A DNA stretch of 64,000 bases, taken from positions 1-64,000 of the forward strand of contig NZ_LSGQ01000029.1 in NCBI RefSeq assembly GCF_001675285.1, read 5' to 3'. The notes beneath the pieces were generated by a model. The model ran no database searches, was not told where the DNA came from, and worked only from the letters and a program-made list of their open reading frames with translations. This DNA is from Elizabethkingia miricola (GTDB lineage Bacteria > Bacteroidota > Bacteroidia > Flavobacteriales > Weeksellaceae). Positions 35,469 through 43,701 of this stretch are shown one piece after another (the first letter of the stretch is position 1; the number at the start of each line of letters is the position of its first letter). The position numbers were made by a program, and so were the translations under genes.

Positions 35469-36506
35469 TTATTTGATGTATTCTGTTTTGAAAACCTCTT
35501 CGTAGTTGTGCACACAGTTACGGTTAAATCCCTGAGACTCCATCCATCCGTCGTTATATACCTTAGTAATATAACGGGAACCGTGATCCGGGAATATAAG
35601 TACAACAAGGTCATCTTTAGAAAATTCATGGGTTTCTGCATATTGTTTCAGAGCCTGAACAACAGCACCTGTAGTATAACCACCCATAATTCCTTCTTTT
35701 AAAGCAATATCTCTTGTGGCATATGCTGAATTTTCATCATTTACACGAACAAATTCATCTACCTGATCAAATAATAAAGCCCCGGGAATAAGATTTTTTC
35801 CTAAACCTTCTATCTGATAAGAGTGAATTTCATTTTTGTCGATTTCTCCGGTTTCATGGTAAGTCTTCAGAATAGAACCATCTGCATCTACACCAATTAC
35901 TTTAATATCAGAATTCTTTTCCTTTAAGAATTTTGCAGATCCGGACAAAGTTCCTCCGGTACCACAGCATGCAAAAATGTGAGTTATTTTTCCCTCCGTC
36001 TGTTCCCATATTTCAGGACCTGTGTTCTGATAGTGAGCTTCGATGTTTAATTCATTGAAGTATTGGTTAATATAGATTGAGTTTGGAGTTTCCGAAGCGA
36101 CTTTTTTTGCTACTTCATAATAAGACCTTGGGTCATCTGCCGGTACACTGGCAGGGCAAACATATACTGTAGCTCCCAAAGCTTTTAAGTATGCAATTTT
36201 TTCTGGTTTAGTTTTGTCACTAACAGCAAGTATACACTTGTAACCTTTTATAATACTAACCATTGCGATTGAAAAGCCTGTATTTCCCGAAGTGGTTTCT
36301 ACAATTGTAGCACCTGGCTTTAGGATACCCTTTTTCTCCGCGGCCTCTATAATATGGATCGCAATCCTATCTTTTGTTGAGTGTCCGGGATTATAAGATT
36401 CTAGTTTAGCATATACTGTAGCCGGAATGTCGTTCGTTACCCGGTTTAACCTAACCATGGGAGTGTTCCCGATTAAACCAAGAATGTTATCGAATACATT
36501 AGTCAT
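35469..36506 (-). CDS. cysteine-synthase-family PLP enzyme; candidate cysteate synthase
   Basis: 345 residues, fold type II. PLP-binding Lys45 in NPGHSTKDR; TSGNTG (about 68-73) holds the substrate carboxylate; GTGGTLSG near 177 holds the PLP phosphate. After the usual core it has a C-terminal extension (about residues 310-345, NDGWMESQGFNRNCV on) not found in CysK. It lacks any cysE partner. Paired with an alpha-oxoamine synthase, it fits the enzyme that makes cysteate from phosphoserine and sulfite for sulfonolipids. Plain cysteine synthase remains possible. Confidence 0.82.
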   Translation of the reverse strand: MTNVFDNILGLIGNTPMVRLNRVTNDIPATVYAKLESYNPGHSTKDRIAIHIIEAAEKKGILKPGATIVETTSGNTGFSIAMVSIIKGYKCILAVSDKTKPEKIAYLKALGATVYVCPASVPADDPRSYYEVAKKVASETPNSIYINQYFNELNIEAHYQNTGPEIWEQTEGKITHIFACCGTGGTLSGSAKFLKEKNSDIKVIGVDADGSILKTYHETGEIDKNEIHSYQIEGLGKNLIPGALLFDQVDEFVRVNDENSAYATRDIALKEGIMGGYTTGAVVQALKQYAETHEFSKDDLVVLIFPDHGSRYITKVYNDGWMESQGFNRNCVHNYEEVFKTEYIK

Positions 36507-36540
36507 TATATATCATTTTTCTCTAATAAAGAACTATCTG

Positions 36541-36548
36541 CAAAAATA
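36541..36548 (-). promoter_or_regulatory. -7 box TATTTTTG for the candidate cysteate synthase gene
   Basis: Perfect TAnnTTTG on the minus strand, 34 nt before the ATG, with TTG at 36565-36567 (16-nt spacing) as a plausible -33 element. Confidence 0.52.
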
Positions 36549-36718
36549 TAAAAATATTTGGTTTCAATATGTCAAAATTATGCCAAAATCTACGATTTAA
36601 AATCCTGAGATTAAAAAAAACTTAAAAAGCATTAATTTATAGTGATTTATAGAAAGCCTAATTCTTGTCATGTTTTGCCTGAAATGAAAAAAAACTATTA
36701 AAAGTATTTTAAAAACCT

Positions 36719-36726
36719 TAATTTCG
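36719..36726 (+). promoter_or_regulatory. -7-like box TAATTTCG for the DUF2723 gene
   Basis: One mismatch from TAnnTTTG, 22 nt before the ATG; the same TTCG variant precedes the permease gene and gltB. Confidence 0.42.
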
Positions 36727-36748
36727 CAACACAATTTAAAATTTTAGC

Positions 36749-39700
36749 ATGAAGGAATGGACATTTAGGAAATGGAATACCTTTTTAGGATGGGGAATTT
36801 TTGTGGTCGCCGCAATTACTTACCTGTCTACAATTGAGCCGAATCTCAGTTTTTGGGATTGTGGAGAATACATATCTTCTGCGGTAAAACTGCAGGTAAC
36901 ACACGCTCCGGGGGCGGCTCTTTTCCAGTTGATAGGCGCAGTTGTAGCAATGTTTGCATTTGGAGACGGACATCATTACGGAACAGTTATTAATGCTATG
37001 TCGGCTTTATGCAGTGCCTTCACTATATTATTTTTATTTTGGACGATTACGCATCTGGTAAGAAGAATTCTGAATAAAGAGATGGATGAACTTACAGGTA
37101 ATCAAACTGTAGGTGTTCTTTTTTCTGGAGTTATAGGAGCTTTGGCTTTTACATTCAGTGATACATTCTGGTTCTCCGCAGTAGAAGGAGAGGTGTATGC
37201 CATGTCCAGTATGTTTATTGCTTTACTTTTATGGTTGATCTGTAAATGGGAAAACGAATTTAATGAAAGCGATAACGAAAGATGGATCATTCTTATCTTC
37301 TTTGTAACAGGACTTTCTGTTGGTGTACACATGATGTGTATGCTGGCTGTTCCTGCAATATGTCTTATCTATTATTCAAGAAAATATACTTTTACCTGGA
37401 AAAGTTTTATCATAGCTAATGTGGTGACACTTGTTATTTTAGGATTAGTATTCAAAGGAGTATTTCCTTTTATAATGACCATGTTTGCGAAAAGTGAAAT
37501 AACTTTCGTTAATGGTTTTGGTTTACCATTTAATTCAGGGACAATATTTGCTTTCCTGGTGTTGGCAGGACTTTCTTATCTGGCAATAAGCTATGCAAGA
37601 AAGAAGAAAAACAGTATCTTCCAGACGATTGCTCTAAGCCTTGTTTATATGATTATTGGTTTCTCTTGCTGGATGGTTATTCCTATCCGTGCAATGGCTA
37701 ACCCGGCAATTAACCTAAATGATCCAGACAATGCTATCGGTATGTTGGATTATTATAACCGTGTACAGTATGGTGACTGGCCAACGTCTTATGGTGAGAA
37801 TTATACAGCTTACCTGGATTATAATGGAATGGAGAAGAATGAAGACGGAAGTTATAAAACAAAGAAAACAGGTGATATTTACGAGAAAGATGATAAAACC
37901 GGACGTTATGTTTTAGTTGGACAGAGAGATAACATCGTTTTCAATAAAAACCATGTAGGTTTCTTCCCAAGAATGTTCAATAGTGATAAAGATGTAATGT
38001 CTAATTATATCTCCATGTACGGAGCGCCAGACTTTACATTTAATTATAGCAATCCTGATGTTTCCGACGATCCTCAGGCTCATAAAATATTTGATGAACT
38101 AAAAAAGAAGTATAACGACGGATCTATAAAGGTAGATGACTATATGCAGGTGAAAAATTACAACCTGATCAACATTCAAAAGCCTTCTTTCAGTCAGAAT
38201 TTTGATTATTTCATTAGCTTCCAGAATGGTTACTATTTTGTAAGATACCTGATGTGGAATTTTGTCGGAAGACAGAATGATCTGCAGGGGCAGATGGAAA
38301 ATACAAACGGAAACTGGATCAGTGGTATTTCATTTATTGATAATGCAATGCATGGTGACCAGAGCAAAATGCCTGCTTATTATAAAAACGAATCTACTGT
38401 AGTATTCTTTTTCCTTCCGCTTCTTTTAGGTTTAGTAGGGTTCTTCTTCCAGCTAAACAAAGATTTTGGACGTTTTTATGCAATCCTTTCTCTATTTGTT
38501 ATTACGAGTATAGGTATTGTTTACTATACAGGTGTGAAACCTTTTGAACCACGTGAGCGTGACTATGCAATGGTAGGTTCATTCTATGCTTTTGCAATCT
38601 GGATCGGATTAGGAGCTGCGGCAGTTTTCTATTTCCTGGATCAGAAAGTAAAGAATAGTAAAGCTAACTGGGTTGCAGGTATTATCCTTTTAGGAATTCC
38701 GTTTATGATGGGCTTCCAGAATTACAGAGTACACGACAGAAGCCATAAATATGCCGCTTATGACTATGCATATTCATTCCTGAAATCTTTGCCAAAAGAA
38801 ACGATTATGATTTCTTATGGAGATAATGATACGTATCCTGTATGGGGAATTCAGCAGACAGAAGGATTCAGAAATGATGTGAGAGTTGCCCACCAGGCTC
38901 TTCTTACAACGCCATGGTTTATCGATCAGATGATGCGTAAGGTGGATAATTCTAATCCTATACCATTATCTATGTCTCATGAAAATTATAAAGAGGGCGT
39001 AAATGATCAGGTATATGTAATGTCCAAAGAAGACTGGAATGCTATTTATAAAAACCTTGAATCTCAGGGAGCTCCGGGTACTGTATTGTCATCATTCAGA
39101 AAATACCTTGTACAGGATTCCATGACGATGAAGGACGCGGTTAACTTCCTGAAAATGAAATCTGAAGATAAAGACACGGTATTGAAATTTATTTTTGGTG
39201 ATGATAAATATGAAAAACTAAATTTCCTTCCAGTTGGTAAATTTGTTCTTCCTGTTAATGTAAACAATGCTGTAAAAGCAGGAATTATTAAACCTCAGGA
39301 AGCTAGATTGGCAGTAGATCATATCACAATAGATTATGCAAAATCTTCTATTATGAAGAATAATGTATTCTTATTAGACCTATTAGCTACATTTGATTGG
39401 AAACGTCCGATTAGCTTCTCTGCCGGAGGGGTATATGATGCTTCAAATATTTTCTTCCTGGGTGATTATTTACAGTTCGACGGATTCTCTTATCGTTTGG
39501 TTCCAATTAAAACGGAAACCAATAACAGAGGGGATATGGGAAGAGTAGATGCAGATGACCTTTATAACGTAGTGAAAAGCTACAAGTGGGGGAACTTTAA
39601 AGATTTGTATAACCACTATGACGAAACTGCTACCCAGAATATCATCAGTTACAGAATGAGTGCTTCTCGTGCAGCTCAGGAATTAGTAGCAAAAGGTGAT

Positions 39701-40234
39701 AAGAAGAGAGCTTTAGAATTATTAGATCTTGCTTCGGCAGAAATTCCGGTAGCTAAATATAATGATCCACGTTCTTTAGCTGAGATAGTTTACGGTTATA
39801 TTGTTGCCGGTCAGGAACAGAAAGGTCTTAAACTGGCGGAAGAACTGAAAAAGAATATCTTTAAAGAATACGATTATTTCAGTAGCCTGGATCCGTCACA
39901 GCAGAAATTTGTGAGAAAGCAGCTGTCTTTACAGCCATATCTGTATTCTGTTGTTGTAAGTACAGTAAGTGATGCTTACGAAGAAATGGGACAGAAAGAT
40001 AAAGCTTACCAGTATATTGTAAATTCAATTACACCTGTAGATAAGAGATTCTCAGACTTTGTTAAAGGGCTTCAGGCTATGGGTAAAGAAAAGGCGTACA
40101 AAGAATCTGAAAATGTACAGAAGATTACACCTTTCTACGAATACCTGTTCAATGTAATGAAGCCATATGATTCAACTTACTCTAAAGAGAAAATGGATCA
40201 GATCACAAGTCAGGTGATTAATGCAACGCAATAA
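36749..40234 (+). CDS. DUF2723 / GT117 polytopic glycosyltransferase-like protein
   Basis: 1161 residues. The N-terminal part holds about 10-12 membrane segments, with the motif NLSFWDCGEYISSAVKLQ near residues 32-49: Asp37 and Glu40 face the periplasm as in the PMT-type (GT-C) enzymes. Further membrane segments occur around 545-665, and the last 450 residues are soluble with TPR-like helices near 955-1100. The family is found across Bacteroidota and is thought to use a polyprenyl-linked sugar to glycosylate envelope proteins; direct evidence here is only the fold. It is monocistronic, with its own terminator. Confidence 0.85.
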   Translation: MKEWTFRKWNTFLGWGIFVVAAITYLSTIEPNLSFWDCGEYISSAVKLQVTHAPGAALFQLIGAVVAMFAFGDGHHYGTVINAMSALCSAFTILFLFWTITHLVRRILNKEMDELTGNQTVGVLFSGVIGALAFTFSDTFWFSAVEGEVYAMSSMFIALLLWLICKWENEFNESDNERWIILIFFVTGLSVGVHMMCMLAVPAICLIYYSRKYTFTWKSFIIANVVTLVILGLVFKGVFPFIMTMFAKSEITFVNGFGLPFNSGTIFAFLVLAGLSYLAISYARKKKNSIFQTIALSLVYMIIGFSCWMVIPIRAMANPAINLNDPDNAIGMLDYYNRVQYGDWPTSYGENYTAYLDYNGMEKNEDGSYKTKKTGDIYEKDDKTGRYVLVGQRDNIVFNKNHVGFFPRMFNSDKDVMSNYISMYGAPDFTFNYSNPDVSDDPQAHKIFDELKKKYNDGSIKVDDYMQVKNYNLINIQKPSFSQNFDYFISFQNGYYFVRYLMWNFVGRQNDLQGQMENTNGNWISGISFIDNAMHGDQSKMPAYYKNESTVVFFFLPLLLGLVGFFFQLNKDFGRFYAILSLFVITSIGIVYYTGVKPFEPRERDYAMVGSFYAFAIWIGLGAAAVFYFLDQKVKNSKANWVAGIILLGIPFMMGFQNYRVHDRSHKYAAYDYAYSFLKSLPKETIMISYGDNDTYPVWGIQQTEGFRNDVRVAHQALLTTPWFIDQMMRKVDNSNPIPLSMSHENYKEGVNDQVYVMSKEDWNAIYKNLESQGAPGTVLSSFRKYLVQDSMTMKDAVNFLKMKSEDKDTVLKFIFGDDKYEKLNFLPVGKFVLPVNVNNAVKAGIIKPQEARLAVDHITIDYAKSSIMKNNVFLLDLLATFDWKRPISFSAGGVYDASNIFFLGDYLQFDGFSYRLVPIKTETNNRGDMGRVDADDLYNVVKSYKWGNFKDLYNHYDETATQNIISYRMSASRAAQELVAKGDKKRALELLDLASAEIPVAKYNDPRSLAEIVYGYIVAGQEQKGLKLAEELKKNIFKEYDYFSSLDPSQQKFVRKQLSLQPYLYSVVVSTVSDAYEEMGQKDKAYQYIVNSITPVDKRFSDFVKGLQAMGKEKAYKESENVQKITPFYEYLFNVMKPYDSTYSKEKMDQITSQVINATQ

Positions 40235-40256
40235 AAAAATAGAATATTCAAATAAT

Positions 40257-40284
40257 AAAAACTACCACATTGTGGTAGTTTTTA
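40257..40284 (+). terminator. terminator of the DUF2723 gene
   Basis: Palindromic stem ACTACCAC/GTGGTAGT with flanking A and T tracts. Confidence 0.85.
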
Positions 40285-40321
40285 TTATTTTTAATGATAT
40301 AAAAGTCCAAAAATATACTGA

Positions 40322-40885
40322 ATGACTTTAAACGAAATTCTGGATCAGATATGGGTAATGCCGGAAGATTCCAGAGAAGAGCTTCAAAAACATATTCATG
40401 AAGTTAGCTTTCCGAAAGGTTATAATCTGATGGGGATAGACAAGGTAGAAACCTCTGTTTACTTCGTTAAAAAAGGAATTGTCCGGGCTTATGTGTTGCA
40501 GGACGGCAATGAAATTACCTTTTGGTTTGGAAAAGAAGGAAACACCGTGATTTCTATGCGGAGTTATGTTGAAAATAAACCAGGTTATGAGAATATTGAA
40601 CTTCTGGAGGCCTGTGAGCTATATGAGCTAAAAATAGACAGTTTAAGAAAGCTTTATCAGCAAGACATTCATATCGCCAATTGGGGACGAAGACTTGCAG
40701 AACAAGAGCTTATAAAGACAGAGGAAAGGCTTATATCCAGACAAGTTCGGGCGGCTGGTGAACGTTATAAAGATCTGATGAAACAACATCCGGAATTTTT
40801 GCAGAGAATACAGCTGGGATATATAGCTTCTTACTTAGGAATTACACAGGTAAGTCTTAGCCGGATTCGGGCAGAGATCAGATGA
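40322..40885 (+). CDS. Crp/Fnr-family transcription regulator
   Basis: 187 residues. A cyclic-nucleotide-binding jelly roll covers about 15-110 (FPKGYNLMGIDKVETSVYFVKKGIVRAYV, in part). The C-terminal helix-turn-helix is short, ending IASYLGITQVSLSRIRAEIR. There are no Fe-S cysteines, so it is not an Fnr. The ligand pocket motif is not conserved enough to claim cAMP binding. It is directly upstream of the SMR exporter gene on the same strand, and flavobacterial Crp-like genes next to exporters often control them, but that is only context. Confidence 0.87.
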   Translation: MTLNEILDQIWVMPEDSREELQKHIHEVSFPKGYNLMGIDKVETSVYFVKKGIVRAYVLQDGNEITFWFGKEGNTVISMRSYVENKPGYENIELLEACELYELKIDSLRKLYQQDIHIANWGRRLAEQELIKTEERLISRQVRAAGERYKDLMKQHPEFLQRIQLGYIASYLGITQVSLSRIRAEIR

Positions 40886-40925
40886 TTTTTTATCATATGT
40901 AAATTTTTTTCCGAAATGCATGTAT

Positions 40926-40933
40926 TAATTTTG
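40926..40933 (+). promoter_or_regulatory. -7 box TAATTTTG for the SMR gene
   Basis: Perfect TAnnTTTG, 19 nt before the SMR ATG, so the exporter gene can be transcribed apart from the regulator gene. Confidence 0.52.
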
Positions 40934-40952
40934 TGCCGCTAAATTTTAAAAA

Positions 40953-41279
40953 ATGAATTGGATAATTTTAATTATTGCAGGGATCTGTGAAGTTGCATTT
41001 GCATCGTGTCTGGGAAAAGCAAAAGAAACAACCGGAGTCGAGTCTTATTGGTGGTATGGCGGATTCTTTGTGACAGTAACTATTAGTATGCTTCTTCTGA
41101 TGAAAGCAACTCAAACCTTGCCAATTGGTACAGCATATGCAGTGTGGACAGGAATAGGTGCTGTCGGAACAGTGATTGTAGGAATTTTTATTTTTAAAGA
41201 GCCCGCAAGCTTCTGGAGAATATTCTTTCTGTTTACCTTAATAGGATCTCTTATCGGATTGAAAGCAGTTTCACACTAA
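40953..41279 (+). CDS. SMR exporter of the Gdx/SugE type (guanidinium exporter-like)
   Basis: 108 residues, four membrane helices. Glu13 is the essential carboxylate. The block LPIGTAYAVWTGIGAVG (56-72) and the end GLKAVSH match the Gdx/SugE branch rather than EmrE-like drug pumps; the expected Ser (45), Tyr (62) and Trp (65) of the guanidinium site are present. A helix-1 Trp of known Gdx is Phe16 here. It probably expels guanidinium in exchange for protons. No guanidine riboswitch fits in the 67-nt spacer, so control must differ; the Crp-like regulator is adjacent. Confidence 0.86.
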   Translation: MNWIILIIAGICEVAFASCLGKAKETTGVESYWWYGGFFVTVTISMLLLMKATQTLPIGTAYAVWTGIGAVGTVIVGIFIFKEPASFWRIFFLFTLIGSLIGLKAVSH

Positions 41280-41324
41280 TTCTTTTACTAATCATAACAA
41301 GCTGTTTATAACAAAATACTTTCG

Positions 41325-41332
41325 TAAATTTG
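41325..41332 (+). promoter_or_regulatory. -7 box TAAATTTG for the DUF1697 gene
   Basis: Perfect TAnnTTTG, 17 nt before the ATG; a TACTTTCG variant overlaps its upstream end. Confidence 0.5.
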
Positions 41333-41349
41333 AGGAAGATTTTGTAAGC

Positions 41350-41883
41350 ATGGAAAAGTACTGCGCATTTCTCCGTGGTGTAAATGTAAAAGGAACTAAT
41401 ATGAAGATGGCGGAAGTCTGTAAAGTCTTTCAGAATGCAGGGGTAAAAGATGTTTCTTCGATTTTGGCATCAGGTAATATTATTTTTTCTTCTGCAGACG
41501 CCGTAGAGAGTCTGAAAAGCAAACTGGAAAAAGAACTTTCAGATTATTTCGATTATGAAGCTTTTCTTTTTATCAGAAGTGAAGCTGAAATAAAAGCTAT
41601 TTTTAGCAGTTCACCTTTTAGTTCTTTACCGGAGTACCATAACTACATTTTCATAACAACAGAAGGAACTGAAGATGTTTTGATGCAGTTTTTTGATGAT
41701 GCAGTGTATAAGGAAAATGAACAAGCGGAAATTGTCCGTAAAAATTTCTACTGGCAGACTCCTAAAGGAAATACACTGAATTCAGATTTTGGCAAAGTTC
41801 TTGGAAAGAAATCGCTGAAAGACAGGCTTACAAGTCGTAACATTAATACGATAGAAAAAATATTAAAAGCTATGAGCAAATAA
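41350..41883 (+). CDS. DUF1697 protein
   Basis: 177 residues, the usual length for DUF1697. It opens with KYCAFLRGVNVKGTNMKMAEV, followed by NAGVKDVSSILASGNIIFSS and the later FFYWQTPKGNTLNSDFGK-type segment (quoted loosely from residues 135-155), all standard for the family. The fold is a small alpha/beta cytosolic domain with no known activity. It stands alone between the SMR gene and kdsA, with its own promoter box. Confidence 0.85.
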   Translation: MEKYCAFLRGVNVKGTNMKMAEVCKVFQNAGVKDVSSILASGNIIFSSADAVESLKSKLEKELSDYFDYEAFLFIRSEAEIKAIFSSSPFSSLPEYHNYIFITTEGTEDVLMQFFDDAVYKENEQAEIVRKNFYWQTPKGNTLNSDFGKVLGKKSLKDRLTSRNINTIEKILKAMSK

Positions 41884-41890
41884 CTGAAAT

Positions 41891-41898
41891 TAGCTTTG
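41891..41898 (+). promoter_or_regulatory. -7 box TAGCTTTG for kdsA
   Basis: Perfect TAnnTTTG, 36 nt before the kdsA ATG and 7 nt after the DUF1697 stop. Confidence 0.5.
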
Positions 41899-41934
41899 AT
41901 AAACAGGTAATTATAAAAATAAATATTTAATAAA

Positions 41935-42744
41935 ATGATTCAGGCATTAGATAAGATCAAACATAAAGATTCTAAGAACTTCTTTCTTATTGCAGGACCT
42001 TGTGCTATTGAAAGCGAAGATCTGGCTATGGAAGTAGCAGAAAAAGTAGTTCAACTTACCAATCAGTTCAATATTCCATATATCTTCAAAGGTTCTTTTA
42101 AAAAAGCCAACCGTTCACGTGTTGACAGTTTTACCGGAATAGGAGATATTAAAGCGCTTGAAATCCTGAAAAAAGTAGGAGAGAAGTATGATATTCCTAC
42201 AACAACTGATATTCATGAAAATGAACATGCAGCATTAGCCGCTCAGTATGTAGATGTATTACAGATTCCTGCTTTCTTAGTGCGCCAGACAGATTTATTG
42301 ATAGCTGCTGCCGTAACAGGTAAAGCTGTAACACTGAAGAAAGGACAGTTCCTTTCTGCGGAATCTATGAAGTTTGCTGTAGACAAAGTAAAGGATTCAG
42401 GAAATGATAAAATAGCACTGATTGAAAGAGGAAATTCTTTTGGTTATACCGATTTGGTTGTAGACTTCCGTGGGATTCCTACAATGCGTCAGTATGCGCC
42501 TACAATATTAGATATTACCCACTCATTACAGCAACCTAACCAAAGTTCGGGTGTTACGGGCGGGAGGCCAGAGTTAATTGAAACTATTGCTAAAGCTGGT
42601 ATTGCTGTTGGTGCAGACGGTATCTTTATTGAAACCCATCCTAACCCTGCTGTGGCAAAATCAGATGGTGCAAACATGCTGAAATTAGATTATCTGGAAG
42701 CATTACTGGAAAAACTAACAAGAGTACGCGAAGCAATTTTGTAA
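41935..42744 (+). CDS. kdsA: 3-deoxy-8-phosphooctulonate synthase
   Basis: 269 residues, TIM barrel. IAGPCAIESEDLAMEVAE (about 19-36), FKGSFKKANRSR (about 57-68), the TTDIHE stretch and the end GGRPELIETIAKAGIAVGADGIFIETHPNP (in part) are diagnostic. It joins phosphoenolpyruvate and arabinose 5-phosphate to Kdo 8-phosphate. The Asn in KKANRSR indicates the metal-independent class. kdsD, which supplies arabinose 5-phosphate, lies about 4 kb downstream on the other strand. Confidence 0.96.
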   Translation: MIQALDKIKHKDSKNFFLIAGPCAIESEDLAMEVAEKVVQLTNQFNIPYIFKGSFKKANRSRVDSFTGIGDIKALEILKKVGEKYDIPTTTDIHENEHAALAAQYVDVLQIPAFLVRQTDLLIAAAVTGKAVTLKKGQFLSAESMKFAVDKVKDSGNDKIALIERGNSFGYTDLVVDFRGIPTMRQYAPTILDITHSLQQPNQSSGVTGGRPELIETIAKAGIAVGADGIFIETHPNPAVAKSDGANMLKLDYLEALLEKLTRVREAIL

Positions 42745-42764
42745 AAGCATTCTGAAATAAAAAT

Positions 42765-42795
42765 AAAAAGCCGGAAGTTATCTTCCGGCTTTTTT
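42765..42795 (+). terminator. terminator of kdsA
   Basis: GCCGGAAG/CTTCCGGC with a TTAT loop and A/T tracts on both sides. Confidence 0.9.
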
Positions 42796-42839
42796 ATAAA
42801 GTATTGTTAAGAGCTTGTATAAATTTTATAATTAATACT

Positions 42840-42914
42840 CTTCGACAGGCTCAGAGTGACATTGCTCGTCTCAAATATCTTCTTTTTAGAATTGTCAGGC
42901 TGAGCCTGTCGAAG
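42840..42914. repeat. REP-like inverted repeat (CTTCGACAGGCTCAG type)
   Basis: Arms 42840-42861 and 42893-42914 are complementary at 20 of 22 positions, with a 31-nt loop. The arm sequence CTTCGACAGGCTCAG is a widely dispersed extragenic palindrome in Bacteroidota and other bacteria. It lies between the kdsA terminator and the 3' end of the TetR gene. Composition is clearly more GC-rich than the surrounding spacer, which suggests insertion. Confidence 0.82.
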
Positions 42915-42957
42915 CCTAACACTTTTTTGAATTAAAATTTAAAAAAGCTCTGAATTT

Positions 42958-43599
42958 TTATTTTTTATCCAGTTTTTTATACTGATCATCTATAATAGTG
43001 GCAATAGCATCTTTTAGAATCTTAGCATCTTCTTCTTTATTAAAATCAAGTCCACAGAAAGTAGAACCATTTACAGTAAAATGCAAATTAAGATAGTAGG
43101 CACCTGCCACAAGCATTGCTAATATAGCTCTGTATTCTTTAGATTTTTCTTTAAACAGAGGATCTATAACCTGATCTAACAAAGGATTTCCTACAGCTTC
43201 TCTGTCGTCTGCAAGCTTTCTCAGAGATGGTCTGGTTTCTGAGATACCCCATAAGATAACTTTTTGATACTCTTTATTTTTGGCTAAAGTTTCATATTGC
43301 TGAAGGATCATGTTGGTTGTGATTTCCTGTCCGCCATCCGAGAAGCCGGAAGTCATGATTTCCTGATCATCTACATTAGCCCAGAAGTCCTGTGATTTTA
43401 TATACTCATCAATAAGCTTGTCTGTACTTCCAAAATAAGAATAGATTAGTTTTTTATCCAGTCCTGCAACGGTTGCAATCTTGGAAACTTTTAATTCAGA
43501 ATATCCCTTTGTTGCCAGAATTTTTCCAACAGCATTTAATAATTTTTGTTTTGTTTTTTCCTTATTTCTTATTGGACCGTCTACTACTTTTCTTGCCAT
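42958..43599 (-). CDS. TetR/AcrR-family transcription regulator
   Basis: 213 residues. A helix-turn-helix at about 18-62 (KLLNAVGKILATKGYSELKVSKIATVAGLDKKLIYSYFGS, in part) is followed by a helical ligand-binding domain without a recognisable ligand motif. The N-terminus is basic (MARKVVDGPIRNKEKTKQ). No exporter gene is adjacent on the same strand; the nearest gene upstream is the M1 peptidase, after a terminator. Its target and ligand are unknown. Confidence 0.88.
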   Translation of the reverse strand: MARKVVDGPIRNKEKTKQKLLNAVGKILATKGYSELKVSKIATVAGLDKKLIYSYFGSTDKLIDEYIKSQDFWANVDDQEIMTSGFSDGGQEITTNMILQQYETLAKNKEYQKVILWGISETRPSLRKLADDREAVGNPLLDQVIDPLFKEKSKEYRAILAMLVAGAYYLNLHFTVNGSTFCGLDFNKEEDAKILKDAIATIIDDQYKKLDKK

Positions 43600-43671
43600 A
43601 TTCTTATTATTCTAAATTATATTCCTGAGTGTAAAAATATGAAAAATAACTTTTTATAATGAATAATATAT

Positions 43672-43701
43672 AAAAAAAACACTCCATATGGAGTGTTTTT
43701 T
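43672..43701 (-). terminator. terminator of the kdsD-tatC-M1 peptidase operon
   Basis: Perfect palindrome AAAAACACTCCATATGGAGTGTTTTT just beyond the peptidase stop; T-run on the minus strand. Confidence 0.88.

Noticed and set aside
40886-40952. Guanidine riboswitch before the Gdx-like SMR gene
   Set aside because: The spacer is 67 nt and contains only a promoter box; none of the guanidine riboswitch cores is present.
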